A program made the translations under genes and the position numbers. Shown here in pieces: positions 21,440 to 33,477 of a DNA stretch of 64,000 bases. How positions within the stretch are numbered: the stretch's first letter is position 1; every line of letters starts with the position of its first letter. The notes under the pieces are model-generated. The model searched no databases. It had not been told where the DNA came from and saw nothing but the letters and a program-made list of their open reading frames with translations. The DNA is from Metridium senile. Lineage: Eukaryota > Cnidaria > Anthozoa > Actiniaria > Metridiidae. The stretch is from the NCBI GenBank assembly GCA_949775045.1, contig OX459100.1:11852086-11916085 (forward strand), given 5' to 3'.

Positions 21440-22192
21440 TAGCCTGCGTGCAGCCGGTTTAATTACCCGTAATAACCGTCTGCGAAAGTTCGCCAGATAT
21501 CGTGTTCTCTGTGACCCGATATAAGAAGCGATTTCTGATTGGCTCTTGCTAGGAACAATTCTTACGCGAACTCTGATTGGTCAACGGCACGGCATAATCT
21601 CTTCCGGTTGCGATGTTTTCGTTGCTACATGCACGTGAGTTTGACCATGTTGACAGCGAGAGTAAAGACATGGTCTAAATATATTACAATCAGCACTTTC
21701 ACAATGTTCTTCAAAGGACGCTGTGATGTTAAAAGCACTCTCGGTGGAGGTTATATCTTGAAGCGAACGCCTTCGTCTCTTCAAAAGTACGAAACATCGA
21801 CGGCAAATATAGTCATTATTCGGCGTTCGAGAAAGAATTTGGAGCTTTGAAAGAATCTTAATTTTATACTTTCCTTCAATGAGGAACCTCTCTTCTGGTT
21901 TAAGTTGTGTGCTGCGGCACAAATCGCAGGTAAATACACTTATAGTAATATATTTAGACCATTTCTTTACTCTAGCTGTCAACATGGTCAAACTCACGTG
22001 TATGTAGCAACGAAAACATCGCAACCGGAAGAGATTATGCCGTGCCGTTGACCAATCAGAGTTCGCGTAAGAATTGATCCGAGCGAGAGCCAATCAAAAA
22101 TCGCTTCTTATATCGGGTCACAGAGAACACGATATCTGGCGAACTTTCGCAGACGGTTATTACGGGTAATTAAACCGGCTGCACGCAGGCTA
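21440..22192 (-). mobile_element. Long-TIR foldback element with 8-bp TSD and internal coding segment
   Basis: The TIRs begin TAGCCTGCGTGCAGCCGG and stay paired for about 240 bp. TGCAAACG is directly repeated outside (21432-21439 and 22193-22200), an 8-bp target duplication in the style of hAT or P elements. The 753-bp unit has no transposase. The unpaired middle carries a protein-like minus-strand segment, described separately. Confidence 0.85.
21685..21935 (-). pseudogene. Cys-pair (zinc-binding-like) coding segment inside the foldback
   Basis: The minus strand of the central part of the 753-bp element reads through about 80 residues with two cysteine pairs: CDLCRS near the start and ICRRCF about 45 residues on, followed by a basic run KRRRRS. 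The spacing suggests a small treble-clef-like zinc site, as in N-terminal domains of many invertebrate nuclear proteins. I cannot name the family. The frame continues into the TIRs on both sides (overall 21581-22093), where it is the mirror of the other arm and therefore unlikely to be protein. It may be an exon captured from a host gene or a remnant of the parent transposon's protein. Confidence 0.5.
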
Positions 22193-22279
22193 TGCAAACG
22201 CGGCAACACTCAAAAAAATCGATTTTGCTCATATTTTAACCATAGGTAGCCCTCAACATGAAACAAATCATGATGCCTT

Positions 22280-23190
22280 TAGTTCAGAAAAATATTGCAT
22301 ATTTTACGAGAAAAACGCAAAAAACGAAATTTCGTCAAATCGCTGCTCCGAGAAGCTAATTTTTATGTCAACTTTGACGGCCCCGTATGGCAAAATTAAT
22401 TACTTTAATGACTCCAAACTTTCATAATATTGTTTATTGTCATCTTAACTTTAAACTCAAGCTTTTATAGAAATATCCAGCTACTTAAAGATATTGTTAT
22501 ATTTATTTTTCTATGTCATACTTTTCGCCTTTTAAAAAGTAGGGTAAAAACAAAAATATATTTTACTATGTGCAGCACAAAATTTTTCAATAATAATCGG
22601 AGTTCTGAATGTTATGGTATTAAATATATAGCTGTGAAAAATTCAGCTTGGGTAAATGTAATTGAAAGAAGTTATTGAGATGCGAATTTCACAAAATCAT
22701 GCTTATTATGCATAAGTGTACTGTCGGATAACACATTCAATTTGTCAAGTCGCGGACGTAATTTGCATAAATAATCACATTTTCCTTCTTTTTAACAGCA
22801 AAATGCTTTCAAATAAAATCAGTACAACCCAAGCAATGTTTACATTTTAATTAGTTTTGAAAAATATTGCATGTTTTACGAGAAAATCGCGAAAAACAAC
22901 ATTTCGTCAAATCGCTGCTTCGATCGAGATCCTAATTTTTCTGTCAACTTTGACGGCCTCGTATGACAAAATTAATTACTTTAATGACTCCAAAACTTCT
23001 TAATGTTGTTTAATGTCATCTTAAGTTTAAAGTCAAGAATTTAAAAAAATATCTAGTTCATTGAAGATATTATTCTATTTATTTTTCTATGTGAAACGTT
23101 TTGCCTTGTTAAAAGTAGGGCAAAAACAAAAACATATTTTACTATGTGCTACTCACAATTTTTCAATAAAAATCCGTCCAAATAATATTA
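22280..23190 (+). repeat. Direct duplication, period about 570 bp
   Basis: 22300-22590 and 22860-23180 are diverged direct copies. Shared words include TTTCGTCAAATCGCTGCT, GTCAACTTTGACGGCC, AAAATTAATTACTTTAATGA, TATTTATTTTTCTATGTG and ATTTTACTATGTGC. The frames in both copies are short and dissimilar, so this is a non-coding tandem duplication. Confidence 0.8.
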
Positions 23191-23547
23191 CAATATTAAT
23201 CAGGCCAATAAGACCTTATAGTTCAATAATAGGCCCTTTGCAGGACATGGTCACGTGTTTCATTCCACCAATCTCTTTATGTCACAGAAAAGCATCGAAA
23301 AATATATTTGAAACGGGAAAAACTAAAAGCTACCCCGATTACTAACCTTGAAACGTTGCTATCTTGGTGGTGTTCACAAACTAATAGAAAAAGAAAACCA
23401 TAAAAACGCCAACTTTGCATGTATAAAAACAACATTTCAAGGAGGTATAGTAAGACGGACGACAGGTTTATAGACGAAGAATTTTAAGTATTGTATTGAA
23501 TTGACACTTAAAACTAAAGAATAAATTATTAAATAAATAAATTATTA

Positions 23548-23640
23548 TCTCTTTCTACCTCTTTCTCTTTTCTCTCTTTTTTCTCCCTATTTATTTTTGC
23601 TGCTTCTCCCTCCTCTCTAATCCGTTCCTCTCCTCTGTGT
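23548..23640 (+). repeat. Polypyrimidine tract
   Basis: About 90 bases of almost pure C/T (CTCTTTCTACCTCTTTCTC and similar) running into (GT)n. It may adopt triplex structure. No gene is adjacent. Confidence 0.7.
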
Positions 23641-23689
23641 GTTTGTGTGTGTGTTTTTCGCTTATTGTGTTCTATTTATTTTAGCCATA

Positions 23690-26640
23690 AATAAAATAAT
23701 TAAAAAAGCAGTAGATAAATAATTTGCAAATTCAACGACTAAAATGAAGTACTAATTGGCGAGCAGAGGGGAGTTTTGTACGAGCATGCGCTAGACCGCT
23801 GAACAATTAAAAATTCGCATGACCGCAATTGCTAATCGCTAGAGTGTTTACTTTGATTTTCTTAATTTGATTGGTCAATAAGTGTTACGTAATTTATACA
23901 ATTTCAGAAAAATATTTCTCGTCGCATTGATAATTAGGTAGCCATTGTTTAAGGTGCAAAAGGCATTGTTCACAATACCAACTAATTAAGGTGTCACGGC
24001 GTACTCATCACGAATGTCACGTTACGAAAGACGCTGTATTAAATACAATAACAAAATTGTTATTTTGACTCATTTCCCCATTTTTGCCACTAAAATCAAT
24101 AGTATGACATGAAAGGACAGTCAACTGACTGATGTTTTCTGAAATAAAATTTTTGGAAGTTAGCCAAAAAAATTAAAAATTATCATGAAATTGGGAAGTG
24201 AATGAGTACATAATGTGTTCCAGAATCAACTCAATAAAAAATGATTAAATCGTTTACCCGATTTCACCACATTCTTTGCTACATAATTTTAACACTTTAG
24301 TTAAACTTATTTAGGCAAAGAACGAGGAAAGTCATTGATTCATTTGGAAAAATAATAATAATAACATTGCAGTTAAATGCTGACGACTGTGGTATACCGA
24401 TGAATATTTTCAAAAATATAACATTTCCCCATTTTTTGTAAAATCAAGATTGTGAAATTATCTTTCAATGAAAAATGGTGAAAGCATTTTTACAATAAAA
24501 TTTTTGGAAGTTAGTTTAGATTTTGAGATAAATGATTATGAAATAGTAACATTTTAGCAGCTTCTTGTACGGGACTGCGATTTCATGCGAAATTTCCGCA
24601 GAAATAATTGAAGCGATTGAAACGGTGCCTATTTTAGTTTTCTTTTACTCATAAGCATTAACCTTAGTTTAAATATCCAGAGTCGCAGTATCCACTGAGC
24701 CAAAGAAAGATGACCACGAAGTCATTGTTTATCCACTGAGTTAGCGGTCATGTTGTGTAGTTAAAGGCGTTTATTCGCGTTACATATAACTAGATATCTC
24801 GTTTTCTTGACATCTAATTGGCACATCAATATATTCTCCATGTCGAAAAAGGACCTAAAAAGCTTCTAATGGTAATTTACGGCTATTCAAGCAAGAAAAC
24901 AACGACGATAAACGACATTAAAAAACGTAAACATTACCCATCTTTGATGGTTATCGGACAAGGTCGACAAAGTCGCGCATGCTCATACCAAACTCCCCTC
25001 TGCTTCCGGATCCGTGTAGACGGGGTCTTAATATCCATTGTTTGTACAATGTTCTGGTTGAGTGAGGGTAGACGTGGAACCGAGGTGCACCGCAGGGCAA
25101 GGGCAGCATGGAACCGAGGTGCACCGCAGTCTGTATAGACATAACTTCGGAAAAAAGTCGGATTTTTACAATCGTGGAGCAATCGTGAAAATATCGATCG
25201 AGACGACATTCACAAAAAAAAAGGTCGAAAAAGCTGCGATTACTGTCTTGCATTTAACTTTTGGATTGTTAAAATGACTTACAATTCAAAGAAAGAAAAC
25301 AAGAGGATGTATTTTATTTTGGAAATCATGGGATAGTGAATCGAGAGTAGAAAAGTTCTTGATTTGCACTGAAGTGGCTGCTTAACAATGAGTTAGTTTA
25401 CATTCAAAACACCTCGGATTCAAGTGAGCACTTGGCAGTTGCTTTTGAAGTCACCGATCTTCTTCGCTATTACAAAAACCTGGGGAAAGCTTTACTAGTA
25501 GCCTAGTGTGTACAGGTAATGATTGGAGTTGAAGTTTTTATGTCAAAACGACTGATGTTGTCTTGTTCAAACTAACTACAAGCCGAACTAACAGTGAATT
25601 TGTGATGGCCGCTTTTGCAAGGTCTTGCAAAGTTTTCATCTTGTCAGATTGGATCAAAAAAGTTCAACTTTACTTCGTCAAAACTTTAGTTACTATAATC
25701 GGTTCCAACAATAACAAGTTCGTTATGAAAGTGTGAAGCATTTTTAGTTGTATTTTATAAACTATTGCCGAAAAACCGGCAATTTAAGCACATAAAGCAG
25801 AATCGTTACAGATTTTATAAGTACAGTTTGAACAAAAAGTCTTCACATTGTAAAATATACTAATTATATGTATTAGCATTTCAATAAACATGGAAAGAAA
25901 TTTCACACACTGGCTGTTTGTTTTTGTTAGAGGTTTATTAATTGAAAATCCCTAAAAGAAAGGAAAACACTTATTTTGAAAGAAAAGTTTGAACACAATA
26001 TATTTTCTTTGGCGTGTCAGTCGATTGCTGCTCGCGTCCTTCTCGGCGCTCGTCGTTGAACTTCCGTGCCTATACAGACTGCGGTGCACATCTATCCATC
26101 CACGCCATCAAGTTTCAGACCTTGTATCAAGACACTACTTTCTTCGATTTTTCTGTCGTACGTGCGATTCCGCGCGACCGAAAAATTGCTTGCAAAAAGC
26201 CACAGGAATCCCATCCGCGAGCTTTCAAACAAATACACCACAGGAACCCCACCCGCGCGCTCAATATTTATTTCGCTCGGCGCGCGGTTAAAAATAACTT
26301 TATTGTCATTAAAAAAAATCCTCAAAGACAATAGTTGGGCTGCCTGTGTTAATACTAAAACAAACTCACAGCAGAGCTTACATATTTCGATCTAAATATC
26401 AGACATACCTTAACCAAGTCAGCTTGCATCGAGATCTAGAAATAGCCTTTTGTGGTCATAATCTTTGATAAAATTTGATTATGTAGTAACAATGCTCGCC
26501 AAGTTTCCAGCTGTGGTCAATGTGTGGTGTTCTACTTCGCTAAACTTCTGAATATGGGTGTTGGCCTGCGTCACGTGATAGTCTACATACTTCTACAATG
26601 ATCATTTCAAGATTGAAAGGAATTGTGGGTATAATATATT
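23690..26640. other. Gene-poor stretch
   Basis: No supported gene. An inverted pair of about 34 bp (near 23762, GCAGAGGGGAGTTTTGTACG; near 24977, inverse) may be the ends of a 1.25-kb element. ACCGAGGTGCACCGCAG is directly repeated near 25080 and 25112. 25990-26290 is richer in GC and has three overlapping frames of about 100 codons, none resembling a known protein. Confidence 0.5.
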
Positions 26641-27570
26641 AATCAAGGTGTTATATTGTTACTTGGTACACAAAGGAGTGAGATTGGACGGTAGTTAGAT
26701 TTATCCTCTTCCTTGTATTTCCTGAAGATTGGACAAACTTTTGCTATCTTCCATGATTGGTACTGCTTTGACCAGATATCAGTTAAAGACAGGTGTTACA
26801 GCGTTATCTGCAAGTTTTAATAGCTTGGGAGAGACATTATCAGGTCATAGCATTAATTGGTTTTAGTTTAGAGACTTTTATGACGTTTATGGATGTTCTT
26901 ACAGGTCACATTAATGCTGGACTTGAATGATGGTTGAATGCTATCAGTACTAGAATTTACATGGGTTATTGGTTGCATTGGTGGTAGTTAAGCAGCCAAT
27001 AGTTATCCTACTGTCGAGAAGTGATGGTTTAGGATTTCCGCTTTTTCATGGTCGTTGGTAGCCAGTATGTTGTCTTCACGTCTGATTGCGTTGATGGGTG
27101 CTGCACGTTTAGTTCGAGAGGAAAATTCATTGACGAGTTTCCAGTAGGTTTTGGTGTCCTGGACTTTATCAAACAGTTGTTTAAAGTGTTCAGTCTTTGC
27201 TGTTCTAACCTTCATCGTTATTTGGTCCCTAATGTCAGAGTACCTCTTCCATAAGATGGCATCGTTGCTTTTTATGGCTTGGCAGTAGATCTTGTACCTT
27301 TGTTTTTTTTTTATGGCGCATTTACCAGAACATTTTGGAAGACATCTTAATTGAAATTCTTGTAGTTGAGCGCCTTGGTGGCGGAAGACTTATCTTGGCA
27401 TCGAAGCTTGCACAAATTAGCTTGTAATCTGATATTCCCAGTCTACTTCCAGTAGACGTTATTAGGCCAATTTTATTAGATATTACAAGATCAATCAATG
27501 TAGCAGAGTTTTGGGTAACTCTTGAACATGTAGGTGCATCATTGTTAACTTGCACTCGCGCCTTCTCCCG
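26640..27570 (-). pseudogene. Decayed non-LTR retrotransposon (LINE) fragment
   Basis: On the minus strand 27555-27322 reads like the end of an APE-type endonuclease: TLIDLVISNKIG, then a GISDYKLI block matching the usual SDH-like motif. 27215-27003 reads like the linker before reverse transcriptase (TYWKLVNEFSSRTK, EILNHHFSTVG). Downstream, near 26700-26830, a segment corresponding to VCPIFRKYKEEDKSNYRPIS matches the start of the RT fingers. The frames are interrupted and the RT palm is absent, so the copy is truncated and dead. The order fits CR1- or Jockey-like LINEs; the clade is not certain. Confidence 0.75.
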
Positions 27571-28519
27571 TAACGGTTTCAGCTTGATACAAAATGGTGG
27601 AAAATAACAAAACCAATTTATAATTTATAAAGCAATAAGCCGAGGAAAATAAAGAAATAAAGTCTGTAAAAGTGTATATCCAAGTAAGAAACCTAACTAA
27701 TATGATTAACAGCCAATGAAAAAGTTAAGACGATCAATATAAAGAACAATTGATATCAAGTATAAACTAAGCGTTATAGTTTGGAAGAAGCAACAAAGCA
27801 AAGGAGAAATGGTAATAAAGAATACAAAATTCAAAAACTAAGCTATACATACACTAACAGCTATACATATACTAAACTACAAAAATAAAAAATATACGAG
27901 AAAATGCAATACTATATAAAGCAAGGAGAGTATTAAAGAAGAAATGAAAAAAATTTAATTTTTTTCAACGTACGTTGTTCAGTGATGGAAAAGGAACGTT
28001 GAAGCGAAAGTAAAAACGATAAAAAGACCTACAAAATTACAAGCTAAGCAATAACAAATCCACACAGATAAAAAGTGGGAATTTAAAAAAAAGGAGGGTG
28101 AATAGAAAGAAAAATAAATTGTTGGAAAGACAAAACAGATAAAAACGTACGGAGCAAAAGAGACTTTTGAGATGAGCGCGCGCTGTAATAGATTTTTTTA
28201 ATTTTCTTTGTTGTAATACAGAGCACCTCGGTCGTTAACTGAAGGGAAAAATGAGCGACCTAGGTGCTCTAGGTACGAGAATTAAAAATAACAATAGTAA
28301 AAGGGAATTTGCTATCAGTGCGCAGGTTCACAATAGAACATCCCTAAAGTATGAAGTTTATACCCCGCATGCTTGATTACACAATCGCTCGATTTTGCTA
28401 CGCATGCTCAGTAATGAGTAAAATTTTGTAAAATACTTTTGTACTAAGAAAAAACAGTAGAAAATCTCTCTTTAGAATGTAAAATTCAAAATCGTTTAAA
28501 AATTAATCTATAACCAGCA

Positions 28520-28999
28520 TTAAAGTGTTTTTGTCTTTTCCTGTTCAACTAAACCTACTTGTAAACTAGTTTCCTCTATTTTAAGATTAAGTAAAAAGTC
28601 GTAAATTCTCTCTTGAAACAAGCCAGCTAAAAACCAAAATGGCGCGTACTCCAAGGCAATCAAGCCCATGACGTCATAACTATAATGGGTATAGTCCCAG
28701 GTACACGCGGAAAATTGCCTTAAAAGGAGTCCACTGAAGAATTCCCAGGTGTACGCCATCTTGAGGTAAACAAGACCACGCAGTAACATTGCGACGTTGT
28801 CTTTAATTCTTAGAAAAACCAGTTCACCGCAGTAGCTGCAGGTACCATAGATAAAGAAGGACCAAATCGATGTATAGCCTTTGAATTTAAAGTCAGTGAA
28901 ATTTGAAGCGATGAAATCAAATGTCGATGAGAATATGATCTCGTAGGTCATTCCCAGCATGCCGTAGAATAGTAAGCGGTGGAATAGGGTGAGGGCCAT
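28520..28999 (-). CDS. TMEM229-like membrane protein, copy B
   Basis: 159 codons from ATG 28999, paralog of copy A and the same length. The two coding regions differ at about nine bases that I could find, all within the first ~160 bp; the remaining ~320 bp of coding sequence look identical. Three changes alter the protein (Thr4, Thr18, Cys54), and six are silent, as expected if both copies have been under protein-level constraint. Upstream similarity extends about 70 bp beyond the ATG (GTGAGGACTGGTGACGA, TTTGAAAATGATTATC). Downstream similarity runs about 300 bp to the foldback near 28220. Membrane segments and motifs are as in copy A. Which copy is ancestral cannot be told here. Confidence 0.88.
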   Translation of the reverse strand: MALTLFHRLLFYGMLGMTYEIIFSSTFDFIASNFTDFKFKGYTSIWSFFIYGTCSYCGELVFLRIKDNVAMLLRGLVYLKMAYTWEFFSGLLLRQFSACTWDYTHYSYDVMGLIALEYAPFWFLAGLFQERIYDFLLNLKIEETSLQVGLVEQEKTKTL

Positions 29000-29299
29000 G
29001 GTATCAAGTGAGGACTGGTGACGATTAACTTCGCGACGTTACTGAAAATATAGATTTGAAAATGATTATCAGTTGTTTTATATTAACATATGCAATATTT
29101 TAAAGGTGGTTTTAAATTTTAAATTATTAAAAGATCTACGCGAAAATACAAATATTGAACAAATACAAAATTAAACAAAAAAAGGGATTCACTCTAATCC
29201 TATATTTATATAAGGTGGACTTTAAAGATCCTGTTGTGCTATTCGCAAAGAGTAGGGGATTGTCTCCCGGTACAACAGTCAGGCATCGGAGGCATTCAC

Positions 29300-29500
29300 T
29301 AACAACACTCATGATTGTAAACTGCTGGTTTTCAGCAGTCCGATATGTTCTCCATATACACATTAGTAGATTGTTAAGTGCTATGAACTATTCGAGAGAT
29401 ATAATTAATGCTCTATAATATAGCAGTCTGATAAGTCCTCCATATACACATTAGTAGATTGTAAAGTGCTATGAGCTATTCGAGATATTTAACGCTATAT
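29300..29500 (+). repeat. Tandem duplication of about 98 bp
   Basis: CTCCATATACACATTAGTAG followed by a GTGCTATGA word and CTATTCGAGA occurs twice, at about 29351 and 29449. Confidence 0.65.
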
Positions 29501-29793
29501 AAATGAGGCATATTATTATCTATACATCTTTCTTGTTCAAAGCAGGATTACCTGACTATCAATGATGGCGATTTCTGTTCGCCAAATTTAGCGTTGAATC
29601 TATAAACTTGATTGAAAATTATAACATAGGCAAGTAGAATCGCGCGCTCTGATTGGCTTATTTTCTATTGACAAGAAAAGGATATCCCATAGAGATATCC
29701 CATAGAAATTGAAATTGAAATTGAAATTGAATGTGAGGCTTTCAAGTTCGCTATTGCAAATTTTTACTTTTTTTTGCGACAAAAACAAATTAA

Positions 29794-29963
29794 AATGGCC
29801 GCATTGGACGACAGCAACGACTTTCCTGTTTTGCTTTCGATATATTTGAAGAAAATTTTGAGCCAGTGGAGGAAAAAGGCGAAAAACTTCGAGAAAGGTC
29901 GACCAAAACCTACAAAAATTTGCAAATAGGTGGCGAGCATTGGTTGTTTTTGCATACATTTTA
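29794..29963 (+). pseudogene. Possible decayed coding fragment
   Basis: ATGGCCGCATTGGACG opens a frame that shifts within about 60 bp. In the shifted frame the segment ENFEPVEEKGEKLRERSTKT then YKNLQIGGEHW looks protein-like. It resembles first exons seen in repetitive invertebrate recombinase-type genes, but I cannot name the family. It could be chance. Confidence 0.25.
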
Positions 29964-30839
29964 ATAAGCAAAAGTTGAAAAAATCAAATCAGATTGCATA
30001 AACTCCAGAGAGAATACACAAAAGGGTATTATTTTAATTCTCTAAAGAATATAAAGCTCGTTCACATACCTCGATAATAGTTGAAAACAATAGTTTTAGT
30101 TTTTATCTTTCCTTGTAAACAACACGGCGGTGAGTTGAGCTATCTTTTGCTGAGAGATATCGTTGTTTTTCAGTTACTTTTAAAAAGCTGTAGTAAAATT
30201 CACGATAAGTTTTTCTACAAAGTTAACAACGTTTTTGAAGTTTTTGAAGGAAGTGTTCTTGTCTTTCTTTGTCTGCATACAAAAGGTTAAAAAAATCTTG
30301 GAAAAATCCGTTTTTTCTCGATTCAAAGATTTGTCAGCGATCATCATGCTTTCATGTCTTTCATCTTCTTCATTAAGTACGACACAGATAGATTAATTCC
30401 TTCAACAGTTGACGGTGATTTCGTTTAAAGTTCTTATTATTGTTTATCGAAAAATAAGCGTTTTCAAAGGCTCTTTTGCTCGATGCAAACGTCTACAAGA
30501 CGAATTTCAACTCGTTTCAACATCCATTGTGGCTCACTTCAGTTCGTGTCAGCTAAAATCCTTTGTAAAACTTGTTTTTTGTTTCTTGACTTTCTTTGAT
30601 GTAGAGGTAATATACAAATTAGGTAATACCTAATAGCGGAGCTCCCAGTTTTTGTGCACGGGTCATAAAAACTGTACGTGATGACGTAGGCGTATTTGAT
30701 AGTATGTGAAAGAAATACTATTTCTTACTGTTCAAGGTTACTCAAGAAAAAAACGAGAAATATTAATCTGGGATATATACATATATATCCGACTATAAGT
30801 CAACTATATTTATCAAGATTTTTGCTAAAGATTATGAAA

Positions 30840-31365
30840 TACGGTTCAATATAAATGTTGTAAATATGTAAAGCTTGTTGACTGATATCTATATACAAAC
30901 TTTTATAGCAGTAAACAAAACAACAATCTACTCTGTTGATGTTTACGGTTCAATATAAATACTATAAATATGTCAATATAAATGTTGTAAATATGTAAAG
31001 CTTGTTGACTGATATCTATATACAAATTATTATAGCAGTAAACAAAACAACAATCTACTCTGTTGATGTTTACAGTTCAATATAAATGTTGTAAATATGT
31101 AAAGCTTGTTGACTGATATCTATATACAAACTGTTATAGCAGTAAACAAAACAACAATCTACTCTGTTGATATAAATGTTGTAAATATGTAAAGCTTGTT
31201 GACTGATATCTATATACAAATTATTATAGCAGTAAACAAAACAACAATCTACTCTGTTGATGTTTACGGTTCAATATATTAATGTTGTAAATATATGTAA
31301 AGCTTGTTGACTGATATCTATATACAAACTTTTATAGCAGTAAACAAAACAACAATCTATGCCTA
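30840..31365 (+). repeat. Minisatellite, 5 copies of a unit of about 90-127 bp
   Basis: AAGCTTGTTGACTGATATCT starts at 30871, 30998, 31102, 31192 and 31300, each followed by ATAGCAGTAAACAAAACAAC. Units differ by loss or gain of the GTTTACGGTTCAATATAAAT part. Confidence 0.9.
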
Positions 31366-32730
31366 TCATCGACACAAAGTTTTTTCATCAAAAAAGGATT
31401 TTAAAAACAAGTTTATAGATAAACTATCAATGGATATTACTTTTCTGTAAGTAGAAAATTGTAGTAAATGTAACTATGCTGTAATGGCCATGGAGTTGTT
31501 GTCGTTTTAATTTTATGCGTTTTTTCAGTCTTTTCAAATCAACGTGACAAGTTCTATTTTTGGCGCGTTTCAGCAATGCCAACTGAAGGCACCTTTTTGC
31601 TTCAAAAGCAAGACAAAACGCTGAGAAAAATCAAGATTTTGAGCTTCAAATTGACAAAAACATTATTTGAACTAGACCTTAATAGAATGGTAACTATGTA
31701 TTAAAAGGAAAAAAGGAAATTTTAAAGCATTTCTTTGTAAAAAAAACAACATTTTTATCGTATTGGATTTACTAAAAAGTAGTCATGGCAAATCTTCAAA
31801 ACAAAACATTATTTTCAAGTGGAATTAAAAGCCTCAAGAATAAGTTCTACCAACACAAGATCGATTTGAAAAGACAAGGATTTTAAAACAAGGTATTTTA
31901 TTATGAAAAACTTTGTGTAAAACATCATTTTCGACTTTGAAGTAAAAACTACTAAAAAAAGCTCGTTTAGTAAGCATAAAATAGTCAATATTGCTAAATA
32001 AACAGAAGTTAGTCAACCAATTTAAATTGTGTTTGTATTTCAATTTATCTTTGATGTTTTCTGTTTATGAGGTTTAAAAAGTACATAAATAAACACCTTT
32101 CAATCGACCAAAGTACAATTTACACATGCACAAACGTCGTTTCTTGTACGGTTTTTATCTCAAAAAGTAAATAAAATTGAGATAAACCTTTTCACTTTTC
32201 TTTCTATAATAAAACAGAGAACGGATTTTTCCTTTTTGAGGCTTAATTATTGCAAGTTTTGAGGTGTTTTTTTTTTTTTTTTTTTTCACGCTCGGTATAT
32301 CAAATTAAGACAGTTTTTTTTTCTCTCAAAAACTTGAAACAAATAATAATCTTGAACTTACTTTATCAGTGATTATTTTCCTGAGGTTTTCTTCTCTTCA
32401 ATGACATTGATCATATTTTGACGAATAAATGTATGTACTTGAATTTTGATGGTTTAAACATTCTTCATAGTTCAACTGCCAACCTTGAAAATCCTTCAAT
32501 AAACTGTGCCGAGGGAAGATTTGAAGACAGTTTTCATTATAACAAACAAGGTCGCTTCTTTATCAATTTTTTTTTTGAATTGCTGTAGTCTTTTAATATT
32601 CTTCCACGAAGGTATCTACAAATAGGTTTTCTTGATCTTTTGGAATCAGTCTTTTCTGCTTTTCTTTAGTATAATTTCTTCGTTTTTGTGTCCTTCGAGT
32701 TAATGTTCTTCTTCGGTCAAAACTCTCTTT

Positions 32731-32979
32731 GTTCTTCGAAGTTCATCTTTCTCCGTTGTTATTTTGTATTAATGTAAGCTCTGCTATTTTGTTGTTGTTT
32801 GTTTGACTTTTTTGTTCTTCGAAGTTCATCTTTCTCCGTTGTTATTTTGTATTAATGTAAGCTCTGCTATTTTGTTGTTGTTTGTTTGACTTTTTTGTTC
32901 TTCGAAGTTCATCTTTCTCCGTTGTTATTTTGTATTAATGTAAGCTCTGCTATTTTGTTGTTGTTTGTTTGACTTTTTT
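32731..32979 (+). repeat. 83-bp tandem repeat, 3 copies
   Basis: GTTCTTCGAAGTTCATCTTT starts at 32731, 32814 and 32897, an exact 83-bp period with nearly identical units, which suggests recent expansion. Confidence 0.9.
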
Positions 32980-33009
32980 GTCGATAAATTAAAAGAACAA
33001 CTTTGCTTT

Positions 33010-33125
33010 GTTGATCTAGCGCTATTTGGCGCGCGCGTCACTTTCGTTCCCGCCGAAATATAACAACCAATCAGCATCGCGATGGGCGCGGACGTCGGAC
33101 GTCGGACGTCGGACGTACGCTTGGG
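33010..33125. promoter_or_regulatory. GC-rich promoter-like patch
   Basis: An island in AT-rich sequence contains TTGGCGCGCG and TTCCCGCCGAAA (E2F-like), AACCAATCAG (CCAAT box) and a tandem GGACGTC word. Motifs alone do not prove a promoter, and no gene could be attached on either side. Confidence 0.25.
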
Positions 33126-33477
33126 ATTCCTGTGTGAAAACCATCGAAAATCGACTCGATGCATTACCATTTTTTCTTAAGTATGGTGCTCCGCTCGCGC
33201 GGGAGCTCCGCTATAAACAAAAGCCTTTGTCTTTAAACTATATCTTTGATTTGGAATGATGAAGAAAGCTGCCATAATTTCAATATTTTGGCATTAAAAT
33301 CACTGTAGGTTTGTCGAAGCATGACAGGCATGATGAATGAAAACCGGTTTCTGACAACCCGCTCTTTTTCAGTAAAACTACTGGGAAGCCATTTGAAAGC
33401 AATGTACGCGCGTCGTTAATTAAATTAAAACAATATTACTTTTTTATCGAAAATAATTGTGATCATAACATAAAAAT

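Larger units (their letters stand above)
30633..33216. mobile_element. Possible 2.6-kb element with TIR ATAGCGGAGCTCCC
   Basis: ATAGCGGAGCTCCC near 30635 is matched inversely by GGGAGCTCCGCTAT near 33201. The interval is AT-rich and contains two minisatellites and a GC-rich promoter-like patch near its right end. No transposase frame is seen. The inverted pair is short, so this is tentative. Confidence 0.35.

Noticed and set aside
25989..26395. Three overlapping plus frames of about 100 codons in GC-richer DNA
   Set aside because: Overlap in different frames with no motif; composition alone explains them.
30840..31365. CRISPR-like array
   Set aside because: Repeats are long and contiguous without unique spacers, in animal DNA; this is a minisatellite.
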